Origin: Hanleya hanleyi
Taxonomy: Eukaryota > Mollusca > Polyplacophora > Lepidopleurida > Hanleyidae
DNA length: 64,000 bases
Assembly (NCBI GenBank): GCA_036873755.1
Contig: JAVTVY010008188.1
Location: 310,001 to 374,000 of the forward strand
Direction: 5' to 3'
Position numbers and translations under genes: made by a program. The notes below the pieces were generated by a model. That model did no database searches and was not told the DNA's origin. It worked only from the letters and a program-made list of their open reading frames with translations. Positions 47,451 to 59,239 of the stretch are shown in pieces; position 1 is the first letter of the stretch, and each line of letters begins with the position of its first letter.

Positions 47451-49150
47451 TCGCGAGGATGTTAATAATGTTGCTGAATGTTCTTTTTCAAAATAATATT
47501 CTCCATTAGTGAATATATTTCCTCTATGATTATTCCAAGCATCATGAATATAATAAAAAGAGGGTCGATAGCAACACGTGCGCATTTTTATGTGTCGTCA
47601 CCAGGTTTCACTTTTTCTACTGGAACATATTTGCATCACATCGTTATCAACCTAAAATATATACTCGACTTCGAAACTACATGTACGTAAGTTTTGTAAT
47701 GTTATAAGCGACCCTAGATGTGAAAAGTGGCGACAAAAGTGATACAAAAAAAAATAATTAAAAAATCTGATTTTGGACTGGGTAAATGGTAAATAGGAAA
47801 AATAAATTTGTCCAGATGGCGGACTATGAGACCATTGTGACCTTACATGAATCATACGGCGTGTGATTCATGATATTACCCTTCTCTGTCTAGTTTCTGA
47901 CTCACAATGCAATTTGCATCATTTTAAAACTATTACTACGTTTCATCTCTGGGGTCGGTCATAATACGGTGTCCATTTGGGAAAAGATGTTTACTCTGTC
48001 AAGAAAATACGTTCGTCTGACACACGTACTTAAATGACACAAGGGTCAAACGTCCTGTACATCTCTTGCATGTGTGTTCTGTTTGAAGAAGATTTATCGA
48101 TAATTGACCGAGATATATCCCGATATCGCCCGATTAGATGGTTGAATGACTGACACCGTCTCGATTAGTACATTGGATCAAACGTTTTCCGCTGGCTCAA
48201 TTGACGTATACATGTGTTGTCGTGCATCAAAAATCGGTTGGGATAGAAAGGCTGGCATACGGCGTAACCGTTTGACGTTGCAAAACTCGATTGCGACAGG
48301 CTAAATTTATTCCCATTCACGATATAGCGCCAATGTTTTTATCGTTTCATCGTTTTCAAAAGACTTGAAAAGTATTTTACTTGTCTGACGAGATGCATGT
48401 TATCCGTTCATCCATTTATGGGGTAATGCGACTCTTTCAAAATTAATTGTTTGTTCAGGCATCATCAACTATCTTTATAAGACGTTTGTTATTGATGATA
48501 CGTATACTGGTGATCTCCTTCTCCCAACATGTGAATATTTTCGATGTATTGTTATCAGGGTTATATCAATTAACCGCATTGGCACTCACCATCGCTCAAA
48601 GCTATCGTATTGTTCTCTATTTCAAATCGATTTATGGGTGACCCGGATGGTAAACAAAAATTCGCTTTTATAAATTTAGTTAAGGCATTTCCTTTCTGAC
48701 GTGATGTTCTTGAATTTCTCTCCGGCATCTAATTTGCTGTAATAAGCTAATTCCGTAATAGGCTGTGAGGAGGATCCTCATTTTCAGTGTCTCCGTCTGG
48801 CAATTTATTAAACGCTACACAAAGGATGGATATATGAAGCCGGTAATGTTCGCAAAAGAGGAGGCCGAAAATATAGTACTGGACTCATCAATTAATCAAC
48901 AAAAATAAATTCGCGAAGCCATATCTCCGTTCGTAAATTAAAATAAAAAGAAGTTGCAGTGACGAATTATGTTTTTCGTTGAGCGTTCACGTATTTCTTT
49001 TGTTGGCTAAACCCCTAATATCATATCCAGTTGGGATCTATAACGATGGTCATATCATCAGCGTTAGTGCTCAGCAGTGCTAGAACAGTGATTTCCCAGG
49101 GTTAGATCTGAAATTGGATTGGCAGATCTAATGATCAGTGATGCCAGGTA

Positions 49151-49350
49151 CACAGAAAAAAAAATCCTTAAAAATTTAAGGAACATTCTCCGACTATTAC
49201 ACCAGCGGAATATTCCTCAACATAACTAAGGAATATTAAGGAATTTCATAAACATGCTACGGAATATCCCTTATTGAACTTTAAGGAATATTCCGCTAGT
49301 GTAATAGTCAGGGAATATTCCTTAAATTTTAAGGATTTTTTTGTTCAGTG
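49151..49350. mobile_element. 200-bp MITE with long inverted ends and TA target (Tc1/mariner type)
   Basis: The outer 68 or so bases at each end are imperfect reverse complements, starting CACAGAAAAA and ending TTGTTCAGTG, flanked by TA on both sides. The arms contain AATCCTTAAAAATTTAAGG and GGAATATTCC. TA duplication with CACTG-like ends fits Tc1/mariner non-autonomous elements. No coding capacity. Confidence 0.87.
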
Positions 49351-50019
49351 TATATTCTTTGCGCTGTAAGCGTATAAATATGTTTCCATCCCCAGATTGT
49401 TACACAAACGGATCATTACTTGGATTCCTGAGCAATACGAACATCCTTCCCGGCATGGTTCCAGTATAATGTTGTTTTTTGTTGTTGTTTTTTTGGAGCC
49501 AGTAGTTGGTTTATTTTGCAACATATACATGCAATGGAATCATTTGGAACTATGTCATTTGATCTGGATTGGATTAACGTAGGTGTTCAACTATAAAAAA
49601 TAGGCCCACTCTGTCCTAAAGTTCAGTAATTTTGTCGTTTTCGAAGACTCACAGTAAATGTTGTCAAGATGGAAAATTGTAGTTCGTGTCAAAATATTTT
49701 GAAATCATTGTTTGTTTAGCGTAGTTATTAAACAATATTCGGGTGTCTTTATATTTATCAAGGGAAAATATTAACCATGTTGGATAACTCGCACTTACCG
49801 GCCTGAACACGGCCCGTTTGCAAATGTACGAAAAGTTATCTATTTATGTGTTAGTTGCTTTGCAATTCATATAATGTTCGTTTCATCATCAACGTATTGA
49901 ACGGTGAATGAAGATATATGGCCACATTTCGATTTAATGGAGTAATAAAGTCTCCTTCCTGATGGTGCTTTAATGAGCTTTTTTTATGATTTCCGGTTGG
50001 TGGCGCGAAGAGTCTTAGA

Positions 50020-50220
50020 TTGACAGAGTGCGTCTATACACGCTACGACGTCGGTTGGGTGTCAGCTATTGGCTGTGGTATACGAAATGTATTGATTGGC
50101 AACAACACCCGTGTATTCTTCATGATTGATCCCGAATTTGGCAACTACCATAAGATTGAAGACAAGTGTGTACAGCTGAACGTTTTGAATCACCAGAACA
50201 TTGTGGACAGGCTGTATTAG
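50020..50220 (+). CDS. Possible terminal exon or exon relic, unrecognised
   Basis: The frame encodes about 66 residues with a protein-like mix, including GWVSAIGCGIRNVLIG and MIDPEFGNYHKIEDK, and ends at TAG 50,218-50,220. It begins TTG, not ATG; an AG at 50,024-50,025 could be a splice acceptor, though the preceding tract is poor. The paralogous place in copy A (about 43,020-43,085) aligns in part (GCGTCTAT, then ATGAAATGTATGGA) but has lost the rest. I recognise no family. It may be a real exon, an exon captured in the duplication, or chance. Confidence 0.28.
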   Translation: MTECVYTRYDVGWVSAIGCGIRNVLIGNNTRVFFMIDPEFGNYHKIEDKCVQLNVLNHQNIVDRLY

Positions 50221-50568
50221 TTCTGGTTAGTTCCGAATTCATTTTGATATGCCATACTTTGCAATAGATTACACTTTCATGTGTGCTAATTTTAATATTG
50301 TTCAAAACGTGTTTGTGTTGCAATTTTGAGAAAATGTTGTTCGAAATCATCTCTAAATATATGTTCACTTTTTTATCTCATTAACTTGGACATTTTGGAT
50401 AATTTATTGTGCACAAGCAGCTACATTTCACTCAAATGATGATGTTATGTTACAGAAATATAAATGTAGCTTCTTAATGCAACAACCCATAATATGTAAT
50501 TCCATCTTACCACAACTAAAACTTCAGGAGATAGTTCTGAATCATTGCTCTTATGCCATGGTTATCAG

Positions 50569-51688
50569 TTAACCCTATCTGAAGTGGGCGATTTTCAGAC
50601 CGGTCCACGCCGGGGGTAGGGGGTGCCAATTCTCCAATTTCCTTGAATATTTACCCCTTGAGCTTACAACACATATAAGAGAAGTGGGAAGAGGTACCGA
50701 AATACTGACAGAGCCACATGACTTCACAGTATAGCCTTCCGGTTAACCTATTCCAAAGCACATACCAGGAATCTAACGATTCTTGATATGTGTTGTATCT
50801 CAGGTACGCTTTTATTGTACCTGTTCATGTGGCAACTTGGATGATATGACCACACGGCCCCTAGCAACGGCATTAGCGGTATTAGATACAAATCTAGAGA
50901 GCTATGACGGAAATGCTCTGACAACTCGTATATTGGTGAGCTGTTTCGCTGTGACAACTTATACACTGGGGATTGGTGAGCTGTGTCGTCGTCAGGTGAA
51001 AATTACGGCATTCAATAGAAAAGACTAGTCGGTAAGGCCCGATGTCGACCTAGCATCAACTTCCCACAAATGCCAACATATATCAAAGACCAAAAGGTCT
51101 GTACAGGGGGCGGGCTTCGGGGACGAAACGTCCACCAGCAGAATCTCGCCATATAGAGGTAAAAATTACAACACATATAAGGGAAGTGAAGGGAAATCTA
51201 ACGCTTTTATTGTACCTGTTCAATACCTTTTATTGTCACTTGGATCAAGCTCCACCAGAAAATGTTGAAAATCCTAGATGACCGTCATTATGACGTCACA
51301 GTGACGTCAATATTTTGAACGCCATTTTTGGAAGATTTTTTGAAGATTTTTCTTGGCAAATACTGCACGGCAAATTAGTAAATAATAATCTGATGTGAAA
51401 TAAAATAGCTTTTGCCCACTTTTCCTCGCAGAAAAGCAGGAATTTTGAAGACAAATTACGATATCATCATTTTTCAGGTTCCCAACATGGTCGCCATTTT
51501 GAATTTACCCATGCTCGTCTGTTGGAGAGCGTATGCGAATAGCCTATAAATGCCATGAATATGATAAGCCACAATGTCACAGAGTGTCAGCTCCCAAGTT
51601 TTTGTAGTTCCGGAGATAGGATAGAAAGTTTCGGTGGGTGGGGGTAGGGGGTGGCATAATGACCCTTCCACAGGCCCAATATAGCTAA
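50569..51688 (+). mobile_element. Family Z MITE split by a K insertion
   Basis: The 5' piece runs from TTAA 50,569-50,572 to about 50,664 (TACCCCTTGAGCTTA). The 3' piece runs from about 51,238 (CTTGGATCAAGCTCCACCAG) to CTAA 51,685-51,688. The 3' piece has both TGACGTCA sites (TGACGTCACAGTGACGTCA) and GGTCGCCATTTTG. The gap is filled by family K. Confidence 0.85.
50665..51237 (-). mobile_element. Family K insertion(s) nested in Z
   Basis: A long K copy (50,665 to about 51,160) is followed by the start of a second, 51,165-51,237. Both begin ACAACACATATAAG. The long copy extends further than the unit 1 copy, including GGACGAAACGTCC, a perfect 5-bp stem, and CACCAGCAGAATCTCGCC. The latter is matched near 61,750. 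Confidence 0.75.
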
Positions 51689-52924
51689 TCGTCCGGTTTG
51701 GTGGACATCATCTGCGGCAAGAGGAACTGTATCAGATAATTCTTCCGATACAGTTACAGTTTTAAATCAGAAGCATATCTATTTGGCAGCTTGTTTGCAG
51801 TAGCTCTATAATTAAATAACAATAGGAACTAAAAGGATTCCGAATGTCAAGAAAAGATTAGTAGTTAATTTAAAACGGAAGTTATTCCAGAATTGTTCCA
51901 GAATGCTATGCTCGTTACACATATCTACCTTCTGTCGTTCTGCCATGCACTATTGTCTTATAATTCTCAACACATTTCGAAGGAAACAGACATGATACAA
52001 CTTACATAAATACTAGAACTCTTTTTAATAATAACAGATTCTACCCGCATCATACCATTATATGGCCATCCATAGCCCCTCTACATATCTGGATTGAGAT
52101 TACCGCTCTCGTTTTTGCAGAGATTTCTAATCATAAACCTGATTGGGTGCAATCGTCTGGAGACTACGTATTTATTCTTTGCTGTATGTATGTCCTTGCT
52201 ATGTACACCTTTGTATTAGATCGCGTAAAAGTATTCGTTCCCTGACGTTCATGGTATTTTGCATATGTGTCAAACCGTCTTAACGTAGTGATATCCAGAT
52301 TCACGTCAGTATTTAATGGAAATTATGTATTAGGGTTTGAGAATGACGTACTCTTTTTTAATTGAGCAGATATCTGGAGAAATAATGAATCTCGTAGAGA
52401 GCTACGATCGATATAGAGTTGCTGTATTTCAAGTCTTCTCCAAGGGCGAGAATTTTTTATCTCTGCTTACTCTAGTTAAGATTACCTGTCGAGGGTATTG
52501 AGATGCGCACCTGACCCGAGTTCAGAAACATCTAGTTTTCCCCATCAATTCGTAGTGTAGGTTCACCGAAGAATCTTATTTCATTTACTAATAACGTGTT
52601 AATATTATGAAGCGAGTGACTAAATCCCGCAGTTGAATTCGAAATAATAATCTCTTCTCAATTGGGATATACTTTTATGGCCGATATTAAAGGAAGCCAG
52701 GGTATGATCAGATATGATCTAGTAACGAAATGTCCAATTTCAATGCTTAGAAAGGAGCATGAGATGGCAGAGTCTATCCATATGTATCGACTAAATTTTC
52801 CATTGTTAAATATTTATATTTCACGGACTGGCATGGGAGAAACAGGATTCTTTCGCGGTGCATAGTCAAGTTCACGACGCTATCAGAGACATATAACAGA
52901 AACAGTCAATTCCTTAAAGTTTTT

Positions 52925-53535
52925 GCATTCCCACAGCCGTCGAACTTTAGTTCTATCTAGGCCGCTTCCCCATATTCGTCTCGCACTACATGTTCCAAAT
53001 AGGAATGAGGCGCTTAAAAAGAGATGCCTTATAAATTTCTTTCTGGCGGCGAACAGGCGGTATAAAATCTTGAGAGTTAGACCGCAAACTTCGAGCGCGC
53101 TCATTCCGAATAGAAGATAATGATCTCGGTAGAAAAGTCGGACCGTCTTTCATTGCTTTTTGAAAATATACGAGATACGAACTCCCTTCTATAAGACAAA
53201 AGGCAACAGATTTAATTTTACTAGTTTCAATGACTGGCTACTGTCGTAGTTGCCGCAGATATATTTAGTGGCGCTGCGCTGAACACCTAACACTGAAAAC
53301 ATGTTTTTGTTATGCAGCGACCACACGGGAGAACAATAATCTAGGACTCTGCGGACTGAGACACAGTATAACGACCTGTTTGTGTCTATGCTAATATGGA
53401 ACCCACGTGTTCTCTTCAATAACTCTGGCATTTGATTTGCCTTACCGACAGTTCTTTGATATGGTGATCCCTTAGTGTGATGTGCGCTGAGTCTAGAGCC
53501 AGGTCGCAGACTACGTATTCAATAGGCGAGAGCGG
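52925..53535 (-). pseudogene. CR1/Jockey-like non-LTR retrotransposon, C-terminal fragment
   Basis: Minus-strand frames carry the usual post-RT sequence of these elements in order: LRDHHIK, then LLKRTR, LDYCSPVWS, VQRSATK, LVKLNLLP, and in another frame RSLRSN and LFKRLIPIWN. At least two frameshifts and stops (for example after LLPFVL near 53,190) break it. The catalytic part of the RT is not present. It is a 5'-truncated dead copy, the usual outcome of target-primed insertion. The exact clade is not certain. Confidence 0.75.
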
Positions 53536-53789
53536 AAGGATGATACCTTCCCCCAAATTGTTTTCGCCTTTTGAGCTGGGGGTTGAATAATTGAAAAACA
53601 TTTCCAATTGAAATTCCAAGAGAGCCGCTGGTCACATTGACGTCATACATGTATAGGGGAATTAGACTGGTTCGACTATATAATAAGTTGCCTATATAAT
53701 TAGAAAATAATTGTCTCAGTTGAAATTATTCTTGGTAGTTTAATGTGAAAGGTGAAAGATTTGATGAAAATCATTATAGAATGCGCAAC

Positions 53790-53975
53790 TCTTTCAGTCA
53801 CACTTTGATGACCCCATTTTGAATGTTGCCCATCTCAAGAGTTTGGGCAAATAGCCTCACAATGGCTGCACTGTAATAAGCCGTGAAAGCTCGGATCTTC
53901 AGTTCTTCATTTTGGTCTTACTGGAGATAAGTCAGAACATTTTTAAAGGATGTAGGTGGTGAGGATGGGGGTATT
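53790..53975 (+). mobile_element. Family Z relic, 3' portion
   Basis: Heavily diverged: CCCCATTTTGAATGTTGCCC, GGGCAAATAGCCTCACAATG, and TTACTGGAGATAAGTCAGAA correspond to the Z 3' half. No TTAA remains. Confidence 0.6.
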
Positions 53976-55145
53976 ACAGGAAAATTCAGAAAAGAATGTT
54001 TTGGGGTGTTCCGAGAATCCTAGCGCAGCGCTGTTCAAGGTCGTGTTTTCAAATAAACATTCTCTAGTTGTAAATGTATGGCCATGGTGATTATTTTAAA
54101 CAAACCTCGATTCCTCTAAATATAAAGATGTCGACGTATGCAGTTTTATCTGTTGTCACTCGATTATGTATATATTATACTCCGTTATAACTGTTAAGGA
54201 AAGACATTCTTCGGAGATGCGCAATTGAAGGGCACAAGGGTGTAATTTCCTGTACATCTTTTGCCTGTGTGTTCTTTTCTGAAGAAGATTTATTAATAAT
54301 TGACCGAGATATTTCCAGATATCGTGCGATTACTGAATGAATGACTGGCACCTTCTCGATTAATATTGGATCAAACGTTTTTCGCAGGCTCAATTTGCGT
54401 GTACATGTATTGCCTTGCTTTCCCAATTGTCTGGGAGAGAAAGGCTGACGGATATCACTCTGCAAAACTCGGTTACGACTGACTAAACTCAGTTCTATAC
54501 ACGATGTATCTAGCCAATATTTTAATCATTTCTTGCGTCTCGTACGACTGGAGAAGTATTTCATTTGACGAGCTGGATATGGTAAGCTCGTTTATTTATG
54601 AGGTAATGCGATTGTTTTTCTTCAACTTTGATGGGTTGTTCCAGCATTAACTATGTTTGAAGTGTGTTATTGATTGATACTGTCGATTTATTTCTCACGA
54701 CAGAGGAATATTGTATAACAGCCGACAACATGCTCCATTTATTGGTATACGCGTAAAATTCATTAACCGTTTAGGCAGTCGTCGTTTGCAGAGACTTTTC
54801 TACTTTTTCTCGTTTTAATTAAATTTTATCGACGGTGTCTTATCCTCAGAATTCCGCGTCGTCAGAGTTCTGAGAGGCTCGGATAGCGAAACAGTTCAAC
54901 GCCGCTTTTAGAAATCCAATTCGCCAGGGAAAGCCTTGCGTAATTTCCCTACTGTATTTAATTTGCTGTAATCTCTAAAAGGTTCCTATGTGAATCGAAG
55001 TTTCATTTCTCTCGGCTGTATCATTGTCTGGCAATTTATTAAACGCTAAGCAGAGGGTCGATAAAGGCGGCCATTTTCAGTAGAGAGGATGCCATGTCTT
55101 TCTAGCCTGAATTTAATAATGGACTCGTCTACTAATGAACGATTT

Positions 55146-56162
55146 TTTTTTATTCTGAAAAATTCTAACAAATTGCATATGGAAAATTAATGGATCTTGC
55201 TTTTTTTTCGGTAGGTGTGATTCACCTTGAATTTTGGCATGGCGATGAGATTCCGGTATCGTCACTGAGCCCTATGTTGGATCCCCTTCGAAACAATGAA
55301 GATATATACAGGTAAGTCATTTCTTCGACTCGGTACACACGCCACAAACTACCGAGCAAGATAAGGTAGGACTGTAAATGGAGATTATGTATCAATTACA
55401 ACACATATAAGGGAACGACTCGAACGTACAATTATGAACGACTTAATGATAATAACCCACACGTTTAGTATGTAGTTTTATAATGAATACATGTCGTAGT
55501 CCTAAAAAAAACCTTTTCACCAGTAACGCATACAACCCATGGCTATGTGGCGAAACGCATATTACATGACGGTACAAAAAAAATTGCCCAAACATGTAAT
55601 AACACGGAATTCTAATCTTTCACCTCCAGCGCTTAATTCCATCTTAACAGTAGGGCATTAATAAGCGAACGTCAAACAGATTGATTTGCAATCAGCTATG
55701 CTGACTTTATAAATCAACTAGGATTGTTTTCGCGGCTTGGGTTCTCATTTCGACATAAGAGTAATCTGAAACCACCGCGGAGTTATTGGAAGAGGCAAGA
55801 AGTATACCAGGCATAATCAAGATTAGTCGACATCGCTCACTAGGATTAAATCAGAACCCGTTGTGTGCAAGCGTTTTATTTACTTTTCGCTATCGCTCCG
55901 CATTTTTTGACCAATTTTCACATTAAAACTTAGATTGGGTTATTATGAATTATATATGAACTGTTTAAATGATTCATTCCAAAATGACTGCAAATTCTCA
56001 GATTAGTGATTAGCCTTTCGCAAATGCTACAGATCAAAGAGGTTTTTTTCACATACCTTTCTGTAAGATGATACATGAAATGCAATATTATTTCACAATA
56101 TCTTTCCGGTTTAGAGTATCGTTTATTAACCTCTCGCCCGAACATGTCTCTGGCACCATACA
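55146..56162. other. No gene seen
   Basis: Right of copy B. A short K tip (TTACAACACATATAAGGGAA) is at 55,395-55,414. No gene, RNA or other repeat is supported. Confidence 0.5.
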
Positions 56163-56225
56163 AAATCGGGGGCCTCTGTGGCTGGGAGTTCTAAGGCGCT
56201 TCTAAGGCACTTCAGTTCCTCACAC
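56163..56225 (+). repeat. tRNA-like SINE head fragment
   Basis: ATCGGGGGCCTCTGTGGCTG and GGAGTTCTAAGGCGC closely resemble the head of the SINE at 57,308-57,526. After this point similarity fades. It has no recognisable tail or target duplication. Confidence 0.5.
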
Positions 56226-57290
56226 CGATGAACAGGCACCTCTTTTGATGGTGCCAGAGAAGATCCCTTCTGCGGAATTGCTCTATTCGAGTACGATCAA
56301 GTCCACATGGAGTTACATGTAACAATCGCTACCCAGTCATGTGTGCATACGTCAGTATCCAGTTCAGCGTTCAGCATTGCATGTGCGCATGTACTTAACA
56401 CGAGATGATACTATACAATCAGCCCGCCTTTACAACATTGGAAATTACTGGGTACTGCTGCGATCTGAACATGTATTGGTCGGAAAATAATATGTATTTT
56501 TTTTCAAATCTTTATTTTGTTGAAAAAAATTACATGCATATATTGATTATGAACAAAATAATATACAATGTTATGTACTTACAATGATGTGTTGAACAGT
56601 TGTAGTGTAAATAGTTGATTAATATAACATATATTATACATGTGTTTGCATTCTTTTCAACATATTGGGTTTTTTTTCACAGAAACATGTTTACATCTAG
56701 CGTCAGTCAGATTATGTACAATTGTTCATAAAAATTACAGTAGCACATACCTGAACACTATACAAAGGCAGCATACAAACGCACCCGAGATTTAAAGAAT
56801 TTGTGTTTGTGTGTCGAAGTATTCTGCTAACAGTTGTAGAAGGCCCGTGTGAACATGACAGCTAATCGCACATGATGCCTCGTTGTAGTGCAGCGCGCAG
56901 CAGTGCTTAACTTATACAATGAACAGATAATCAAAGTGCATTACATATAACAATACCTGAAAATATTAAACAAAATCATTATCTTATGAAGGGACGACAT
57001 AGTTAAAGCCCATCGTGCTGGACACCGTTCTCACTGTTGCTAGGGTAACGCAAATATTATTCATGATGAATTCCGTTTGCCGGTACGGCATGTAAAAAAT
57101 ATGTTTCCAGTGTTGAGGCTTTCGTCAATGCAATGTGTGCATATGTTTGTCTGTACGTTTCTGTGTATGAATGACCCATTTCAATAGACTCAACTTTATA
57201 TTGCAATTATTAACAAAGCAATACATGCGCCAAAATTTAATGACAAGAAGTTAAAACAAATTGAAAAATGAGCGAAGATCGCGAGTATTA
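56226..57290. other. No gene seen
   Basis: AT-rich DNA with A/T runs near 56,500-56,530. The small frame at 56,405-56,587 has no recognisable feature. Confidence 0.5.
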
Positions 57291-57307
57291 CGATTCTGTA
57301 TCGAGGA

Positions 57308-57526
57308 GGAGGATTTGGGTTAATGTCACCATATTTCACTTGTATGGTGAGAGCCAGTTTGAATGGTGGACGAAACCGGAGAACTCGGAGAGAACCTCCG
57401 GTGGTCGACAAGTAACTGGCAAACTTTCACGCATGCCCCAGCGGGGTTATAACCCGTGCCGATTCAGCAGTTTGAGGTCAGCGATCACCAGCGTAGCGCC
57501 TTAGAACTCTCGGCCAACTAGGGCCC
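57308..57526 (-). mobile_element. Full-length tRNA-derived SINE with 17-bp target duplication
   Basis: Flanked by CGATTCTGTATCGAGGA (57,291-57,307) and CGATTCTGTATTGAGGA (57,527-57,543). On the minus strand the head reads GTTGGCCGAGAGTTCTAAGG (Leu-tRNA-like A box) and, about 50 bases on, ACGGGTTATAACCCC (B-box-like). Then comes a CCGGAGGTTCTCTCCGAG central part and a tail ATACAAGTGAAATATGGTG and ACATTAACCCAAATCC, in the style of mollusc SINE tails. It was transcribed by RNA polymerase III and retroposed; it is not a functional tRNA gene. Confidence 0.88.
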
Positions 57527-57543
57527 CGATTCTGTATTGAGGA

Positions 57544-58557
57544 TTCCGGTAGGATCTAACGTTGGTGTATGAATTGCCAGCAGTTCCAAGGCTCTGGAAT
57601 TGGAAGAATATACAATTGCAACAATAGGCGTACAGCTTCGTGAGAATACCGTTCACAGACGGCATTTTCTCTTTATTCACGTACTATCCATCCAGTCGTA
57701 GGTCATAATCGATATATTCTGAATGATATATCTGATATTTTGTGTTTGAGATTGAAATGGGGTAGTGGTGTGACAAGTGAAGTTCGAATAGACCCCACAA
57801 GTATTCCTCCAATGTGTTCATTCTTCAAATCCAGGTAGTCCCAGAAACATATACTTGGAAATTATGGTTTGAATAATTTTAAACAACTACTAACTTTGGG
57901 AGCAATACATTGAACTATCGGCATCTGTATCATGATGCCTTTATCGGGCGGTTGACGCGAATTCAATAATTTATGGATTCTTGAGTTACTTCTCTCCTGT
58001 TTGTACATGTAAGAACGTTCACTTTATGATAGTACGTTCGTAAGAATGCTACGTCGGAGAGTATCGGCTATCTAATTGACACCCAATCGTGTCTGTCGCA
58101 GAAGCTCACGTAACATGCCGCTTCTTTGTGACAATATAATCAGATCAATTGCACAGGGTCCCTTTGCCTTTTCCTGATTTACAATTACAACTGTCGGGTT
58201 AGAACAGTGAAGCCATCGATTCACTCTTTAACAGTAGACACCTGTTATTATCCATTTGAGTTGAGTCTTTACCGCGTCAGATATATCAACTTATCAACAG
58301 CGTGAAATTATTAGAAACGACGAGGTCAATTAATTATTATTTTGCTAAATTCGCTAAATGCAAGGTATGCGAGAATCGAAAAACAAGTACTGTTTCGGAA
58401 ACACTTCACATTCATGAAACGTTCTGATGTTTTTTTCAACTTGGGTGGAACTGGAACCCGAAAGCATCATGATGATCATATCAGTAGGCATTACGTCTTT
58501 CAGTATTTCCATGCATATACTCAGTTGCCCGATGCAATGCAATTACCGAAAATATAT
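57544..58557. other. No gene seen
   Basis: No gene, RNA or repeat is supported. The frame at 58,342-58,587 runs into the K copy and has no recognisable domain. Confidence 0.5.
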
Positions 58558-58728
58558 TCCAAGTTGCCACATGAACAGGTACAATAAAAGCGTACTTGGG
58601 ATACAACACATATCACTAATCGTTAGATTCTTGGTATGTGTTTTAGAATAGGTTAACCAGAAGACTATACTGTGAAGGCATGTGGCTCTGTCAGTATGTC
58701 GGCACCTCTTCCCACTTCCCTTATATTC
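58558..58728 (+). repeat. Family K, 3' half
   Basis: Very close to the private unit 1 insertion. TTCCAAGTTGCCACATGAAC, ATACAACACATATCACTAAT, TAACCAGAAGACTATACTGT and GCACCTCTTCCCACTTCCC are shared almost base for base with 15,417-15,585. Confidence 0.85.
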
Positions 58729-59239
58729 GCTGTAATTCGACAGATACTGTCGATAATAGCTGCCAATAATCTATTGCATAGTCTAGACAATTACGGATCG
58801 ATGTATAAGAGAGTGAGGAATTAATTAGCCATGCATCTGTCATAGCTATTACCGGAGCGGAACATATCCAGTTTGCAGGATATCTTGTAGCGTGAAAGTG
58901 ATAATCAAACCACACATCCATAAAAAAAGATAACAATCAGAATGTCAACCACATAAGTCTTGGATGCTGCTGTATGTTCACCGAAATAACAAGAAGACCG
59001 TCCACCATTAGTCCATCAAATAACCGCGATTTTCCCTCCTATGGTCTTACACGAGCAATGAGCTGGGCGCTAAAGGTTGGTATTCCGTTTCGCATCTCTG
59101 GCTCTAGCGACATCGTGCCTTCATCAAGCCTATTCCGATTAGAACCGTTCACGACTCTAAAATGTATCTTTAGAGAAGCCTATTCGTCTGCGGGGTTAAA
59201 AACCCTTCCGTTACAGATTTAACGTGGGCATTGGAATAA
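58729..59239. other. No gene seen
   Basis: The 82-codon frame at 58,974-59,222 has no recognisable feature and no second copy. Nothing is supported. Confidence 0.5.

Larger units (their letters stand above)
42175..48905 (+). repeat. Diverged segmental duplication, copy A
   Basis: Matches copy B (49,735-55,145) in the same order. Visible anchors are 42,295 with 49,865 (ATATAATGTTCGTTTCATCA), 43,476 with 51,920 (TTCTGTCGTTCT), 45,070 with 52,290 (AGATTCACGTCA), 48,060 with 54,255 (TGTACATCT, TGTGTGTTCT, GAAGAAGATTTAT, AATTGACCGAGATAT) and 48,800 with 55,035 (GCAATTTATTAAACGCTA). Between anchors the copies differ by insertions. I see no intact gene in it. Confidence 0.7.
49735..55145 (+). repeat. 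Diverged segmental duplication, copy B
   Basis: Second copy of 42,175-48,905. It carries its own insertions: Z interrupted by K at 50,569-51,688 and the non-LTR fragment near 53 kb. It lacks the Z copy at 42,365 and the K copy at 46,160. Confidence 0.7.

Noticed and set aside
51105..51150. Hammerhead ribozyme half-motif (GGGGACGAAACGTCC) in the long K copy
   Set aside because: The 3' core resembles known animal hammerheads, but the required CUGAUGA box is absent upstream, and the related copy at 61,720 has lost the GAAAC as well. GGACGAAACGTCC is only a small hairpin.
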